From Pelecanus crispus (lineage: Eukaryota > Chordata > Aves > Pelecaniformes > Pelecanidae): DNA of 64,000 nucleotides. Made by a program: the position numbers and the translations under genes. Under the pieces are notes generated by a model. That model was given only the letters and a program-made list of their open reading frames with translations. It ran no database searches and was not told the DNA's origin. Shown here piece after piece: positions 1 to 12,900 of this stretch (its first letter is position 1; each line of letters opens with the position of its first letter). The stretch covers positions 155,540,191 to 155,604,190 of the forward strand of contig NC_134644.1 in the NCBI RefSeq assembly GCF_030463565.1, written 5' to 3'.

Positions 1-2150
1 TGGTTGAAACTGTAAAAACTCTACTTTGACCAGAACCAAACACTTGTCGAGGGTAAAATCTCTTCTGCAAAAGTAAAACTCGAGTAACTGCACGATTCAA
101 TAGGACTGTAACTGAGGAAAGGTACCCTTAGATAAAAAAGCTATTTGTAGCTTTAACGAGTGACTGAACAGTGAGAGAGCACACCAGTAAATGAAGCACA
201 TATACCATAGCAAGGAGAATGCACATTGAAAAAGAGACTGTATCCCTTCTATAGACAGAATGAAGTTACTTAATAGAAACATGCATGTATCAGGATGGCA
301 TCTACCCAGTGGCTATGGAACAATCAACTACGAAGTGATGGAAATTGCTTTAGATGTAAAGAAGTGACACTAGCAAACTTGCAAATTGTCACGTGATGCG
401 ATTGGTATGTTTAATCCTTAATATCTGTAAAAGAAAAGCATTAATTTAAAAAAAGTAGCTCCCTAACAAACTTTATTATTTTACTGTAGCAGTAGTACAT
501 TTCCTGTGTCAATGAAATATCTAAGATTTAAGAAGATCTCTTTGGGAAAACTAACTGATCCAAGGAATCCAATTTAAAAAATTAAGAGCTAAGGGTTAAT
601 GACATTTGTGAACAGAGAAGTATTTATCCCTGCAAATATTTCTTTTAGAAATTAAGTTATGTTTATATTATTCCTAAATTTGAAGTTCCGTAATTATGTT
701 TTTATGAAGACAGTTATTCTTCATTAGCGGTCTGCCAATTTCCAGGATTTTTTCCCATTAATGCAACAGCCACACACAGGTCTGTTGTGTATTTAGGGGG
801 ATAGTGTGGGTGAGCCACTCTGACAGTTTTTATATTAAGTGTGGGTGTTTACATACATATTTTAAAATGTTTCATTTTCTCTGTGGCATACTCCCTATTG
901 AGCGTATAGACTGTAATGCCAAAACCCAAATGTGTTCTCAAAGGCAATGTCACTCACCGGCTGTCTTCATAACCTGACCTCTCCCAGCGTGCCATGCTCG
1001 CAGTTTTGCTTTTATGTGTGAATGCAAATGAAGATTATTTTCCGGTTTCTGTTTTAGACAGAAAGCTACACTGACAGGTGTAACTCTTTGCTACACAGAT
1101 GGGTTTGAAATGGTGCTTAAAATTACAACCAGCATTGCATATATTGAATTTCTCTTACTGAATGCAGGTTCTGCAGGCATAAGGGCATCAGTCCCCACCT
1201 GAGCAACACCATAGGAGTGCTGCCCTTCAGCTTGGCCACAGCTGTGCCCTGACTCGCATGGACTCTATTGATCCTGGACCAGTGGACTGACTCCCTGGCT
1301 TGTCCTCGGATCTGCCTCATCACCAGACACCTGCCTGACAGTCTGGACTCTGACCTGCCCCCAGCCTGCCCTGCTGGGGTCCTGGCTGGTGAGGCCCCTG
1401 CCCTGCCACCAGCCATATCATGCTCGGCTCCTTGTCCCTTTGGGGCCTGCTTCCTGATGAAGTGTTGGGGAAATGCAGTTATGGTGTCTGTCAGGACATG
1501 GGAAAAGGGAAACAAAGGAAGCCTGTATCATACTAGTGCCTCCCCACAAGAGCCATCCTCCTAGCATCCATCTCCTCGCTGCCTGAACCAACGGTACAGA
1601 AAACAGCAGCTGGCAGGTTAGCTCCACTGGCAGAACAGGAAGTCTCTAAGGGAGGATATTTAAAAAGAGCAGGAAGAACTGGGTAGTATGGTTTGGAGTT
1701 GAAGGGATTTTAGATGAGAACCTTAGAAGCTGACTAGGCCTCCCAGTGAGAAGGGGACAAAGCCTCCCTTTACCTCATCTACTGAGCCTGTCAAATGTAA
1801 TGCAACTGGAAGAACATACAGAGCTCTGGAAAATCTTACATTAGATGACTGAACATCCTCCTCCTGCCCTTTTCAGCACATCAGCAGTGCAGGAATACAC
1901 TGTACCCCGAGGCCAGCCAGTTACCATGCATAAGCACTTTTTGAAGCATCTGGGTGAGCACTGGCAAGACTTGCTGCCAGCTGAGGCTACACCCTGTCAG
2001 AAGCTACTTCAGCCCACTTTTTTAGCTTCCAAATTTACAGCTCAGCACCCAGCCAGCCACACAGGAATGCCTTTACAACCACATATGCACCACCCCGCTA
2101 ACATGAAAGACCAACACTTTTTTATCACAGCTCCCTGAAGCGACAACGAC
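1..2150. other. Gene-free sequence upstream of EBAG9
   Basis: No coding exon, RNA gene or clear repeat is recognised. Roughly 1200-1560 is richer in G+C than its surroundings and contains short open frames on both strands that resemble nothing I know. In human the neighbour on this side of EBAG9 is PKHD1L1, so this stretch could include the 3' UTR of that gene, but no PKHD1L1 coding exon is visible. Confidence 0.5.
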
Positions 2151-2900
2151 CTGGCTCAACACCCTCCCGAGGCCAGGCGGCCTTCGCCAGGTGCGGGGCG
2201 GGCCGCGGGCGGGCGGGCGGGAGGGCAGGAGGCTGGCGGGGGCGGGCCGCCCGCCGCGCCCCCGCTGGGTGCCGAGCGCTGTCCCCACGGAGAGGCCACG
2301 TCGCCCCGGCCCAGCCCGCCGCCGCCGCAGCAGCCGTTGGCCCAACGGCCCAGGGCGGGAGGCGCGAGCGCCGGTTGGCGGCGCGAGGGGAAGGGGCGCG
2401 GCCGGAAGGGGCGGGCCCGTCTCCCGGGTGACAGGAGGCCGAGGCGGCGGCGCGGGAGGCGGCGGCGCAGCGGCGCGCGCCCGGCTTTGAATGAGGGGCG
2501 GCCGGCGGCAGCGGGAGCGGCCGGCTCGGCCCCTGGCGCCCCGCGGCCCCCGGAGGGCCCTCCCCCTCGGGGCAGGTGAGCGGGGGGGGGCCGCTTCCTT
2601 CGCCGCCGGGTGCCCGCTTCCGCCTCGGCGCGGCTGGGCAGGGGGCCCGGTCTCGGCGCCTTCCCGCCGCGGGGCCGGGCCTCGCGGTTCTCCCTCAGTA
2701 ACGCCCCCGCCCCGTTCCCCTTCCTGCTCGGGACGCCCCGGCCCCGGGGCGGTGTGGCCGCCGCCGCACCTGCGCCCCGCCGGCCCTCGCCCAGCCGCGG
2801 GCCTGCCCGGCCGTCCCCGGGGGGCGAGAGGCCCGCGGCCGCCCCGTGTTCCTGCCCGGCTGGGCCGGGCCCCTTCTGGGGCGGGGGGGTGGGAAATCTC
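2150..2900 (+). promoter_or_regulatory. EBAG9: CpG island promoter of EBAG9
   Basis: The sequence changes abruptly from about 40-50% G+C to very high G+C with dense CpG, including several GC-box (Sp1-type) GGGGCGGGG-like motifs near 2400-2420 and no TATA box. This is the usual architecture of a housekeeping promoter. It lies directly upstream of and over the putative non-coding first exon. No full palindromic oestrogen response element was seen, although human EBAG9 is named for one. Long open frames on both strands here are a by-product of the base composition. Confidence 0.85.
2480..2575 (+). other. EBAG9: Putative EBAG9 exon 1 (5' UTR, non-coding)
   Basis: A consensus splice donor (CAG followed by GTGAGC) sits at 2575/2576 inside the CpG island, and the next compatible acceptor that leads into the start codon is at 9899. 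The 5' end is only a guess because the transcription start cannot be read. Human EBAG9 also has a non-coding first exon. Confidence 0.5.
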
Positions 2901-5900
2901 ACGGGCTGGGGAAACACATGGAGTGACTGCCGGGTAGGTAGGCAGCGTTTGGGGACTGGAAGGTTTGGCACCCTGTGGGAAAGGAGGGGCGAGGGGCGGG
3001 GACAGCGTCCTGTCAGAGCTGGGGGGGGTTAAGCTTTTTCTTGGTGTTCGTAGGGACTCTGTGGGGCAGCACTGCGTGGGGTTACCTAGTCTGAAATCTT
3101 TCTTTGTCCGTGCTGAGTGACAAATTCCGTAAAAGTTAATGTGAAAGTTGCTTACTTCACCCTTAAAGACTTAAGAATCTCTAACAGGTCACAGAAAACT
3201 TGAAGTGCTACCATCTGGCTTCCGTGCTGTCTCTAATAACACTTGAGCCTGGGCTGTTATGTAGAACGGTGGGGCGCTATTTAATGGCCATGAACTCACA
3301 ATGTAAGTGCCTCAGTTGCACACCTAATGAAAAATAGTATAGCTTGCTGCTTTATAGTCCTTCTGAATACTCTAGAAATACAGATATGCCCTGTAGAGAT
3401 TTCTTTAAGCCACCTTGCCCAGCATGTCTTGTAGTGTATTTCGATTTTGAATAGCTGGTGCTTGTTGAGACAGTAGATGTTGCAAGATGATTTTGTGGTA
3501 GTAACAGTGAGAGTGTGTTAATTTGTCATCTCTGGTTTTCCATGTAGATACAGATAACTTAAGTCCAGGATGACTAATAAGGACCGGAACAGAAGTCTTA
3601 AACCCTGGTTCTGTGTCTGAGAACTTCTCCAGTGTTGTGAAGTCAGTTATGTGAATTAGTGCATTATGTCAAAAGACTCCTTGCAAATGTGAACTAAGTT
3701 GTAGTGTAGTATCATGGGATTGCATGACTTCAATCTTTGTTCTGCGTGCTGGTTTGCAGAAGGCAGTAGCATATATAGACAAGGAACTGTCAAAGAATGA
3801 CTGTGATTAGTCAGTGGATGTAAACTTCTATATTAAGTAACGTTGCCTTGAAAAATAGAGCTTATTCTAATTCAGAACAGAAAGCTTCAAGAGTTCACAT
3901 TAACAAGATTGGAACTATATTAATTTTCTTGGAGAGGAAGGGGTGAGTTGAGGTGGTATTACTATAGGAGTTTTATGGCTCCACGAGTAGCACGTTTGGA
4001 AAAAAGTTGAAACAGTGTTGGGTGTCTAGGAGTGACTTGGGAATCACCAGCATGCACCAGTTTTTACTGTCTTTAGTTAGAGAGACAAACATTCCTTCTT
4101 GAATTTTGATATCTTCTGCAGCTCCTGATAGCTGTGAAATCTTTTCCTGGGTTTGAGCACCTTGGGTGACTTAGCTCACTCCCATAAATCATAGGCAGAG
4201 TAGTCTTCTCTCCCAGCCACCTCACAACGGCCTAGTTAGGGTGCTTGCACTGAAAGTTGGAGCATTAGTGTTGAGACTGCAGTGCCTATTACAGACATCC
4301 CCTGACTGCCTACCCATAGTTAGATAGAGGAGATGCCTCTGAATCTTCCCTTTGGATTCCGCTCCTCTCTCTAATGCCATAGTAGCATGGCTTCATGGTT
4401 CAATCATGCTGCCATTTAATCTATCCATTTACCAAACTCAGTGGTAAAGACATTGACCTGTTAAGTTTTTTTTCCCTCCTCTTTCAGTATTCCCAAAATT
4501 ATTTTTCTATATAAAGTGATTTAAAAAAAACCCAATCAAACAAAAAAAACAAACACAGAAATCAACCAGGAAGAGGGGAGTGGAACCTCCTCATTAGGCT
4601 ACAGAATCATGGTTACTCTCTTTGAAATGCAGGAGATGCTGGTTGTCTTTCAATAACCGACTGAATGCTGTTCCTGAATCATTATGTTGCCTTTTTTAAA
4701 ATACAGAATGTCTTTGTACATCTTGTAATGTACATGATTTGGAGGAGGGTTTGTGTGCTTGAAAATAAACAGGTTTTTTAACTCTGTCTACTAATCTTCA
4801 TAAGATTCCATCTCTCTATAAACTTACTTGGGCATCTTCAGATTGATGTGGCCATTCTGCTTTTGTAAAATTTCACACAAAATGAACTTTTAAGAAATTC
4901 TATCCTTGCCACTGAAACTTTGGACTAACCGTATGGTACTTGCTAGGTTTTTATCAGCTGTTCTAGTGAAAACATACTGATTCAGTGGCGCTTTTGCGGA
5001 GTTCTGGTGGTGACACACGTAAGCACTCAAGACCATGTTAGTTTTTTGTACTAGGAAATGGACCTCATTTTGCTTTAGGAGAGTGAGGCTTTTTTTGTGG
5101 CTACTCATGTAAATAAGTAGTTGGCGGCGAACCTTTCAGTTTCAGACAATTTATTTTTAGTCTTGATTTAGATGCCATCCTTTGGCTATTTAGCTAGCTG
5201 TGTTTAACTTATGTTAAAGTCACTGTTTCCAAGATGTCTTCATGTATTTGTTCCAGACTCATGAATGAGCTGATGTGAAAGAAAATGTAATCAGTTCACA
5301 AAGCACCAGTAATTCAAGGCAGAAATTCCATTCCGAAGTTGGTGATATCTAAAGAAAACTACACAGTACAAATTGGTCAGCATTGTAGGGGAACAGAGGA
5401 GAGCAGGACAGGTGCTCTATGAGTGTTTTGACATCTTTTTCAATTTCAGTAGGAGATGAGTTCACTAGGAGAAAACAAGTTTCTGAAGTCACTTTGTGGC
5501 ACTAAAATTGCATTATTTTAGAATCAGCTCTGTCTCTTGAAATATTAAGTGTTGTTTGTGTGTGCAATTAGGTATGAAAGAGGAAGTGCTTCTCCAGATG
5601 ACAACGTGCTCATTGTACAGTGATAGCCAGTGAGAGTCTTCCTTATTTGACTAACTCAGTTGTACTATGCGTGCTGTGGATGATTTGCTGGCTAGTGTCG
5701 GTGAAGTCAGAGGTGCCAGGAGTTCTAACGAGGCCACTGCTGCAAGCTGAAAACAATGTAAAAATGTTTCAGTTCAGTAGATTTCCTGAACTTCCTCTCC
5801 CTTCACTGTATTTCCTTTATGGATCCATAAAATGTTTTTGGGGATAAGTTGCCTCATTCTTCTGACTTGGCTCTAACATGTCTAACATCTTGCTGCTGTG

Positions 5901-6129
5901 TGCTTTAATTTTTTCTGGGCTCATCTTCCATGTGAGCAACTGCTGTGACTTTTTACCAATAGAAGGCAGTATGAGCTGTGCAAGTCAAACTCTAGCTAAA
6001 TTTGGCGTCTGTTACAAAATTGTTGCATTGACTGCTAGAATTAAATTAATAAGGATTCAGGTCCTGATTTATTTATTTGTTAATATCTGTTGTAACCGAA
6101 CTTAAAAGTTCGGTTGACAGAAACTCTGA

Positions 6130-6260
6130 TAAATGTGATACATTAGAAGCCATCTCAATAATGGGAGAAGGAAAGCTCTATCCCATTTTACAAATGGGAA
6201 GCTGAGGCATGAATCGTAATATGCACAAGGGTGTATCAGGCTGATGGACAACTCTATCGG
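6130..6260 (+). repeat. MIR-like ancient SINE remnant
   Basis: The motif cluster CCCATTTTACAAATGGG, then AGCTGAGGCATGA, then a degraded CACAAGG segment follows the order found in the 3' half of MIR SINEs (CCCATTTTACAGATGGGGAAACTGAGGC, then the AAGGTCACAC block). The remnant is strongly diverged, as expected for an old amniote element. The assignment is from memory of the consensus and the edges are approximate. Confidence 0.55.
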
Positions 6261-7611
6261 ATTTTCTGAATTCTAGTCCAGTGTTTCACCTTTGCCTATT
6301 TGTTAAGAAATGTTCTAGGATTCTTGCTGGAGCACTGCCACTTTGTATTATGTCTCTGTGCTGTCCTGTATCATAGTTGGCTTCTGATACAATTGTAGTT
6401 CCTTTTGGGATTGATTATCAGGGAAAGGCTTAAGAGAAGAAGGAGAAGAAAGAAGGTTGTGGCCCTGCCATTCAGCATTACACCGTTCAGTATTTGTTCC
6501 CATTCATGAGATAAGGAAGATACACGGCTGTGCTTCTTTCCAGTGTTGGAGAAAGACAGACAACAAGAAAAGAATGAACACTTTGTTTCACTTAACAAGT
6601 TTAGTGTAATGGTATCAGGTGAATTAAGTTTGCAGTGAACTCTAGAAATACTAAGGTTCCATGTACATTTGTATTCATACAACTGCTTCAGAGTATAAAA
6701 TTATTTCCCTTTGACAAAATTAATTAACTTGAAAAAACCCGACCAAAACAACCAAAAAACCTAAACACAAAAATAAAAACCCCAAAAGGCACCAAACAAA
6801 ACTCAAAACCTTTAGCTTACCTTTAAGTTTTCTTTTTGGGTAGTGCTGTCCTTAGAGCAACAATGCAGACGCTTCAAGTGCTGTTTCAGACACTGGGGAG
6901 AACACTTGACTCGTCCTAATCTTGAGCCAATAATTGGTTCAAGATTCTGTTTTAAACAGCTTTTAGCGTATTGCTAAAATTATGCATCTATACTGCTTCA
7001 TATCTTAATTAGCAGTGGAAAAACTAGATACACCGATGAAAGTACTTTCTAAAGGTGGAGGATTGCTAATATTACTATGGCTAGGTGATAGCATATTGTT
7101 GCTAAAACTCTGGTTGTGCATCTGACAATTTGTGGTGTACAGAGCTTAACTTAATTTGGAAGACTACAATCAAAGTTCAGAGAAGAGGCAGGCAAAACAG
7201 TACTTACTGTCTTGAAGGGCCTATTGCTGCTACAGTGGAAGTGAAATGCAGCTCTGACACAAATATGTGATTGCGTGTGTTTGTCTCTCATCATAACTCT
7301 GAAATTTTTGAATGACACATAGAAAGTGGAGACGGACAAGTTATCTGCTTGCTATGGGGAACGATGATAGCTATTGAACCTTGTCAAACAGGCATGCTGG
7401 TGATATTGGAAGTGTAGTCACTCATGTGTAGGAATGACCTGGGAAAAATGGATTAACTTCTGGTGGCTAGCTCGGGTCAGCAGTGGACTTCACAAGCTTG
7501 CAAGCCAGACTTCTTGTGGATTGTGGGGTTTTTTTAGTTTATACTGGGAAGTCAATACAGTATACAATTTGATATATTAAAAAAATGGAGATTAGTTGAA
7601 AAACTGGGGTT

Positions 7612-7664
7612 ATATATATACATATACATGTACACATACATATGTGTGTGTATATATATGTGAA
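7612..7664. repeat. TA/CA/TG microsatellite-like tract
   Basis: Alternating pyrimidine-purine sequence made of TATATATA, CATATACATG, TACACATACA and TGTGTGTATATATATG segments. It is an imperfect compound dinucleotide repeat in EBAG9 intron 1. Confidence 0.75.
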
Positions 7665-9899
7665 ACACTTGAACATTTTTTTGGTTTTAGTTTTACACTT
7701 AGCTAATAAACTTCCCAGTCCTTTAAACTCGGACACAAATAATATCAAATCTGCAGAAATTTTTGAATAACAGTTGCTTCCTAAAACAACCTTTTCAATC
7801 AATAGTTTGGTTTTTAATTTAGGATCTGTCTTGGCTGTCCAGTGTGGCAGTTAGGTAGGCTAAACAGTGGGGAAAATGGCTTTACTGTTTCTAACATTGA
7901 GTACTTTTCTACTCCTTCCCTCCTGCCCCCTGCCCCCCCCCCCCCAAGCTCATAGAAGGGTGAATTCTGATAGAGTGGAGTGAGCTTCTAAACAAGCTTC
8001 CTTTCAGAAAAGATGTGCCTTTAGTCTCATTTCAGCAGTTCACCTGCTTTTCGTACCACAAATCCCAGCTAGATGGCTTCTAGCTGCCTCTTTTAAAAGT
8101 AAAAATTTCTTTTACCAGTTCAGCATTAGTTTGCAGTAATTTCTACCTTTAGAATCGAGACCTGTCCATCTAGTTGTTATCTACTGTCTTTTCACTAACT
8201 TCCACTATTTCTGAATCTTTCAAATTCTTGACTGATGCATTCTCCTGTCACCTAGATATTGTCAAAATCGCTTGTTCTAGAAGGTAAGGAAGTGCTTGAG
8301 CACAATATGAAATGATAGTCCTGTCTTTAAAAGGTAAATGTGTTGGACGGTGTCTGCTGTTCTTGCTTCTCTGTGGGAAGTCTGACTGTTCCCTATTCCT
8401 GTTAGGTGAAAAGCTTATTTAATACCTGCTCTTGTATAAGGTTCTCTACATTTTTAAGTCTCCCATGAAAAGAGATTAAGACAACGCTAGTGTTGAAGTA
8501 GAGGTGAAATGTGTCTTATGAGGCCTCTCTCCTGAGCTACAGCTTGGTAGTGCGGTCTGTAATTTGGCGGTTACTTACTGACTTAAGCCTTCCATTTTAC
8601 AGTAAAAGGGCCTGTTTGTTTAATAGCCACCCTGTACGATTTTTCAGTAGCAGAAATTCCTTATCTGGACTGTATGTGAAGCAGTATTTCCAGTACTATA
8701 TTATTACAGTGTTTAATACTAGTTACATTATCTAGCAAATGAACACCAATAAAAAAATAAATCTAAGCTCCATGAAGCTCACAAATCCCATTATGTACTT
8801 TTTAATAAAATCCTCAGGGCAGTATTGGAGCAGCCTACCTAATGATCCACCTTCCTGACTCTTCCTAACTTAAAGCCTGGAATATAAAAAGTGATTTAAA
8901 TGCCATAGCATATTTGAAATCAAGCTGTCCTTCCATGGAATACTCATGGCCTGAGGAAAATGTCACAGGGCTGCCTTCTCTTCTCATCAGGAGGTATGTT
9001 AAACTTACAACAGAAAATGTTGTTACAAGTGTAGATGTATATAATGAAAAGCTATTTGTGAAGCCTAACCTCTTCTTATTTACGCTGAAATGTTCACATG
9101 TAGAAGAGGGAACAGGGATCCTTGAATTACAGCAGATTATTTTGACTCAGTCTGTACCTGTTTGAGGGGCTCTGTTGAAATAATGTGGCATACTGAGTAT
9201 AAATTCTCTAGATTATAAATTGACACTGAAAAATAGCTTGCCCACATAAGTGGCTTCAGCCAAAGATCAATTTTTTTCTTGGCTGGGTTTGCTAACATGA
9301 TCCAGTCTGGCATAGGAATATTGATAGATCTAGGGGTTAACTGGTGCACACAGGATGAACAGAGTCTTCCTTTGCTGATGATTTTTCAGTGGCACTGGTT
9401 CTAAAATAAACAATGTTTGTTCTCATCATACATCTCCATCGAAATGGAAACTATATTTAAGTGGCCAATTTGGGGTTCTGACTTAATGACTAAATTTATA
9501 ATTTGTATATGCAAAACTTGCTCAAGCAAGCATTGAGCTTGTTACTGATGATTATTCTGTTCTCCTTGCATTGCTGGTGTTCAGTGCCATTGTTAGTGTC
9601 TAAAACAGATCAGCTGTACAGTCACTGCAATTGATTGCCCATACTTCCGCTTTAAAAATATCTTTAACTGTGACTTTATCTATGATCATGTGCTATTTCT
9701 GTAAAGGCCATCTACATTAGGTACAGTGAAATATCCTGATAGTAGGCAGGTAGTATCTTTGCTCCAGGTACCTCTTCTCTTTTCTTGCATTAATATAGTT
9801 TCACAGAATGCTCCTTGCTTATGACCAACTAAGGAAATTGGCTTTAAGAACTATGTAAAGATGTGTAATCCTCTACATCTAACTTTTTTTCTTTTGCAG

Positions 9900-9997
9900 G
9901 AAGGGTTTCTCACCATGGCCATAACACAGTTTCGACTCTTTAAAATCTGTACTTGCCTGGCAGCAGTGCTTTCTTTCATTAAAAAGTTAATATGCAG
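9900..9997 (+). CDS. EBAG9: EBAG9 coding exon 1 (start codon exon)
   Basis: The acceptor TTTTGCAG ends at 9899. Fifteen bases of 5' UTR precede ATG at 9915, and the exon ends at the donor GTAAAC at 9998 in phase 2. It encodes residues 1-27 plus two bases of R28: the hydrophobic, cysteine-containing N-terminus that anchors the protein to membranes. Confidence 0.96.
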
Positions 9998-12900
9998 GTA
10001 AACATGTCTCATTCAATTTGGTTACCTTTTCTTTTTTTATTACAGGTTCTTGCGCTTTTTTCCTTCTCCCAACACCCACCCACCACTTTTCCCGGTTCTG
10101 ATTTTACTAATTGCAAAACAATCAAGACAGATAAAAACTAAGTCAAATTCATTCTCTAATCTCCATATTCCTTCAGAGTTCAAAAGTCCGTGTAGTGCAG
10201 TTGTGAGTGTATTTTGTGGTATGGTAGCTTTAATGAGGAGTGTTTTCTAAACAGCTATGACAGGGTTTTAAAATTGCCTTTTAAAGCTATCATGTGTCAA
10301 ACTTGAAGAAAAATTGTTCTCTGCATTTTCTAGAAGTACTTGGCAAGTGACATTTTGTGTTTTAAGAGGTTTGGTTAATGGCAGCAACCACCCAGTCATC
10401 AGTCAGAAAGATTTCATTATAAATGTCCCAGTCATCAGTCAGTAAGATTTCATTATAAATGTAAGTGATTCTTATCCTGCTTTGTCAAGAAACAGTTGCC
10501 TGAAACTTCAGATTGTTCTGTCTATTGAAGATTCTTTCAGACATTTGGAGACAGTGATTAAATGTCAAGGGAACTGCTTTTTTTTTTTTCTAATTGACAT
10601 GACTTATTTTTGCTTACTTTTGTAAGTCATACTTAGTGTTCTTTTGAGTTGTAGATTCATGAACGCAGAAGTGTAGTGCCCAGAAGCATTCAAAAAAACC
10701 CTCAAGAGTTATAGTTATGTAATAGTAGAGTAGTACAGTAGTAGAGTACCTGAGGTAGATCTCAGCACTGTGCTGTCATCTGAACTACTGTTGCTTCTTG
10801 CCACTCTTGCGGAATGTTGTTTTACATAAACAAGTGGCAATCTAGAGAAATGTATTCTCCTTTTGTGTATGATGACTACTACTTTGCCAGTGAGGTTAAA
10901 GCATATGCTAAATATGTGGTAGACAAAAAATAACTGCTTATTTCCTGTTCACCTTTACTTATTCCAAGAATAAGAGGAAGCTCTCAACTGGTTGGTAAAT
11001 TCACTACGGATCTAGTGAAGCTTTAAAAAGATGTATTTTAATGTTGCATACAACTGTACGTATGTCAACCTCAGTTCTGTGATTTGAATTTCAAATTAAG
11101 AATGCTTGCTGTTCAAGTTCTAGAAGAAGTCTAAACACTCAGTTCATGATAGCTTCTATATTACGTGGACCCTTCATCTCCCTAAGTGTTAAGATAGCTT
11201 TTATAAGCAGATAGTTGTTTAGTAGGTGTAATGATGGTATTTTCTTCTGTTTTTCAACTTTTGAATGAACTAAATCCTTGAACAGCTGAGGAACTGCTTG
11301 GCAGTAAAAAGTAGAGGAACTTTTCTTCTGTGAATAGCAATTAGTTGAAAGAATGAAATTTTAAATCTTTTGCATAAACAAGTCAGTGGTTCAAATTAGT
11401 TCAGTCCATTAACTACAGATGTTTCGCCTGTTTAATGTCAGCTGCAAAGCATAGCTTGATAAATTTCATTTTCTTGTAATGCACCCCTGCATATGAGTAT
11501 GCCTGATAACCAGCAAATGTGATTTAATTAAATATGCATTTTAATTCAATGGATATGAGCTAGTACTTTAGATTATATAGTTGCTATTAGTTTTTAATTT
11601 AAACAAGTGTCTGTAGGGATCATGCATCTTTCCAGTCAGCATAAAGCCTACATATAGTACTAGTCATCTCTTTAGTTAAAACTTTTTTTGATAAACAGTC
11701 TGCCTGAATTCACTGTTTCCAGGAAATAAAAGGTGTAAGCATGAAAAGAGGTGAAACTTCATTCTGTTTAAAATATCTAGTTATCTTCTCCAGCTGAGAA
11801 GTCTGGATGCTGCTAATTAGCAAGGAGAAACAAAACCAAGAATTCTTGAGGCATTTGGCATTCGGAGCAGTGATCAATATCTGTCTAATGATGGTTGTGA
11901 AGCAACTGTTCCTATAAGCATCTTGTTCCCTATGTTGAAAAAGAAGTGGAGACATGTACCCTTCCTCAGTGCTGCCCAGTGTAGCGTATTCTTTCCCATG
12001 TTGTATGACAGAAGCTGTTTCCTCCCACCTTCACCCTTGTCAGTGTAATCATTTTGGCTAGATGAATGTTTGTTATAAGCCACTTGCTGGAGTCTTCTAG
12101 ATCATATAAACAGGGCTATATATATAATTGCAGAAGTGATGGCTTAGAATAGTATTAAATACATGTATGTTGTACAGGTCTGAAGGATGATGTTTACAAG
12201 CTTGGGTTTTCTTTAGAGACGTCAACTAAATCTAGTCAGCCAGAACCAGAAGTTTCTAATGTGTTTGAGGGAACAGTGTTTTCACCTTCCTTTACCCCTA
12301 AACTATGTTGCTTTTCAGCTTAAAGGAACATGGGCTGGAGTTAATTATATAAAGCTTGAAAAATTGATGATAGCACCTGATCTTTTCCAAGGAAGAATCT
12401 ATTGGGCTTAAAGTAGGAAAAATATATGTAATCACTCACTGGTGTTGCAAGCAATTCAGCTCTTCTGAGTTGATGGTAGAACGTTCTAGAATAGTAAAAC
12501 TAATGGATATGAACTCCAAATTGTAGTTTCCCTGATGTATTTTCATCAGTAGTAAGAAACCAAACTTTACTTTTCCAAGCTGCATAAGGTCAATTACATG
12601 ACTGTCTTGCTATAGGAGCTTACACTCCTTGGGGAAAACATGAGTGTGAGCCTGAATTTCATTATCTTGTGTTGAAAGGTTTTAAAATATAGCGAATGTC
12701 AGCTAAGACTATTTTAATTATTATTGTGATCTTTGAACACTGTCATTAAGTAAATATCTAGGTGGTTTATTTGCAATGCATTAGGCTTGTCTTCAATTAA
12801 AATTATTTGATATAGTTGCTGAAATGCTTTCATTGAAACAGTATTCTTTAAGTAGAAGCATGTATTGAACAGAAGCTGTTGACTTGCATAATCTTGTACC

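Larger units (their letters stand above)
2576..9899 (+). other. EBAG9: EBAG9 intron 1
   Basis: A GT-AG intron of about 7.3 kb, from GTGAGC at 2576 to TTTTGCAG at 9899. It begins inside the CpG island and then becomes A+T-rich. It contains a MIR-like SINE remnant near 6130, an alternating TA/CA/TG tract at 7612-7664 and a C13 run at 7933-7945. An additional 5' UTR exon inside it cannot be excluded. No coding exon was seen. Confidence 0.6.

Noticed and set aside
2150-2600. Oestrogen response element in the EBAG9 promoter
   Set aside because: Human EBAG9 is known for one, but no GGTCA-N3-TGACC palindrome was found here by eye.
2156-2971. 271-aa open frame on the - strand
   Set aside because: It lies wholly in the CpG island, where stop codons are rare. 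The product is Pro/Arg/Gly/Ala low complexity and matches no known protein.
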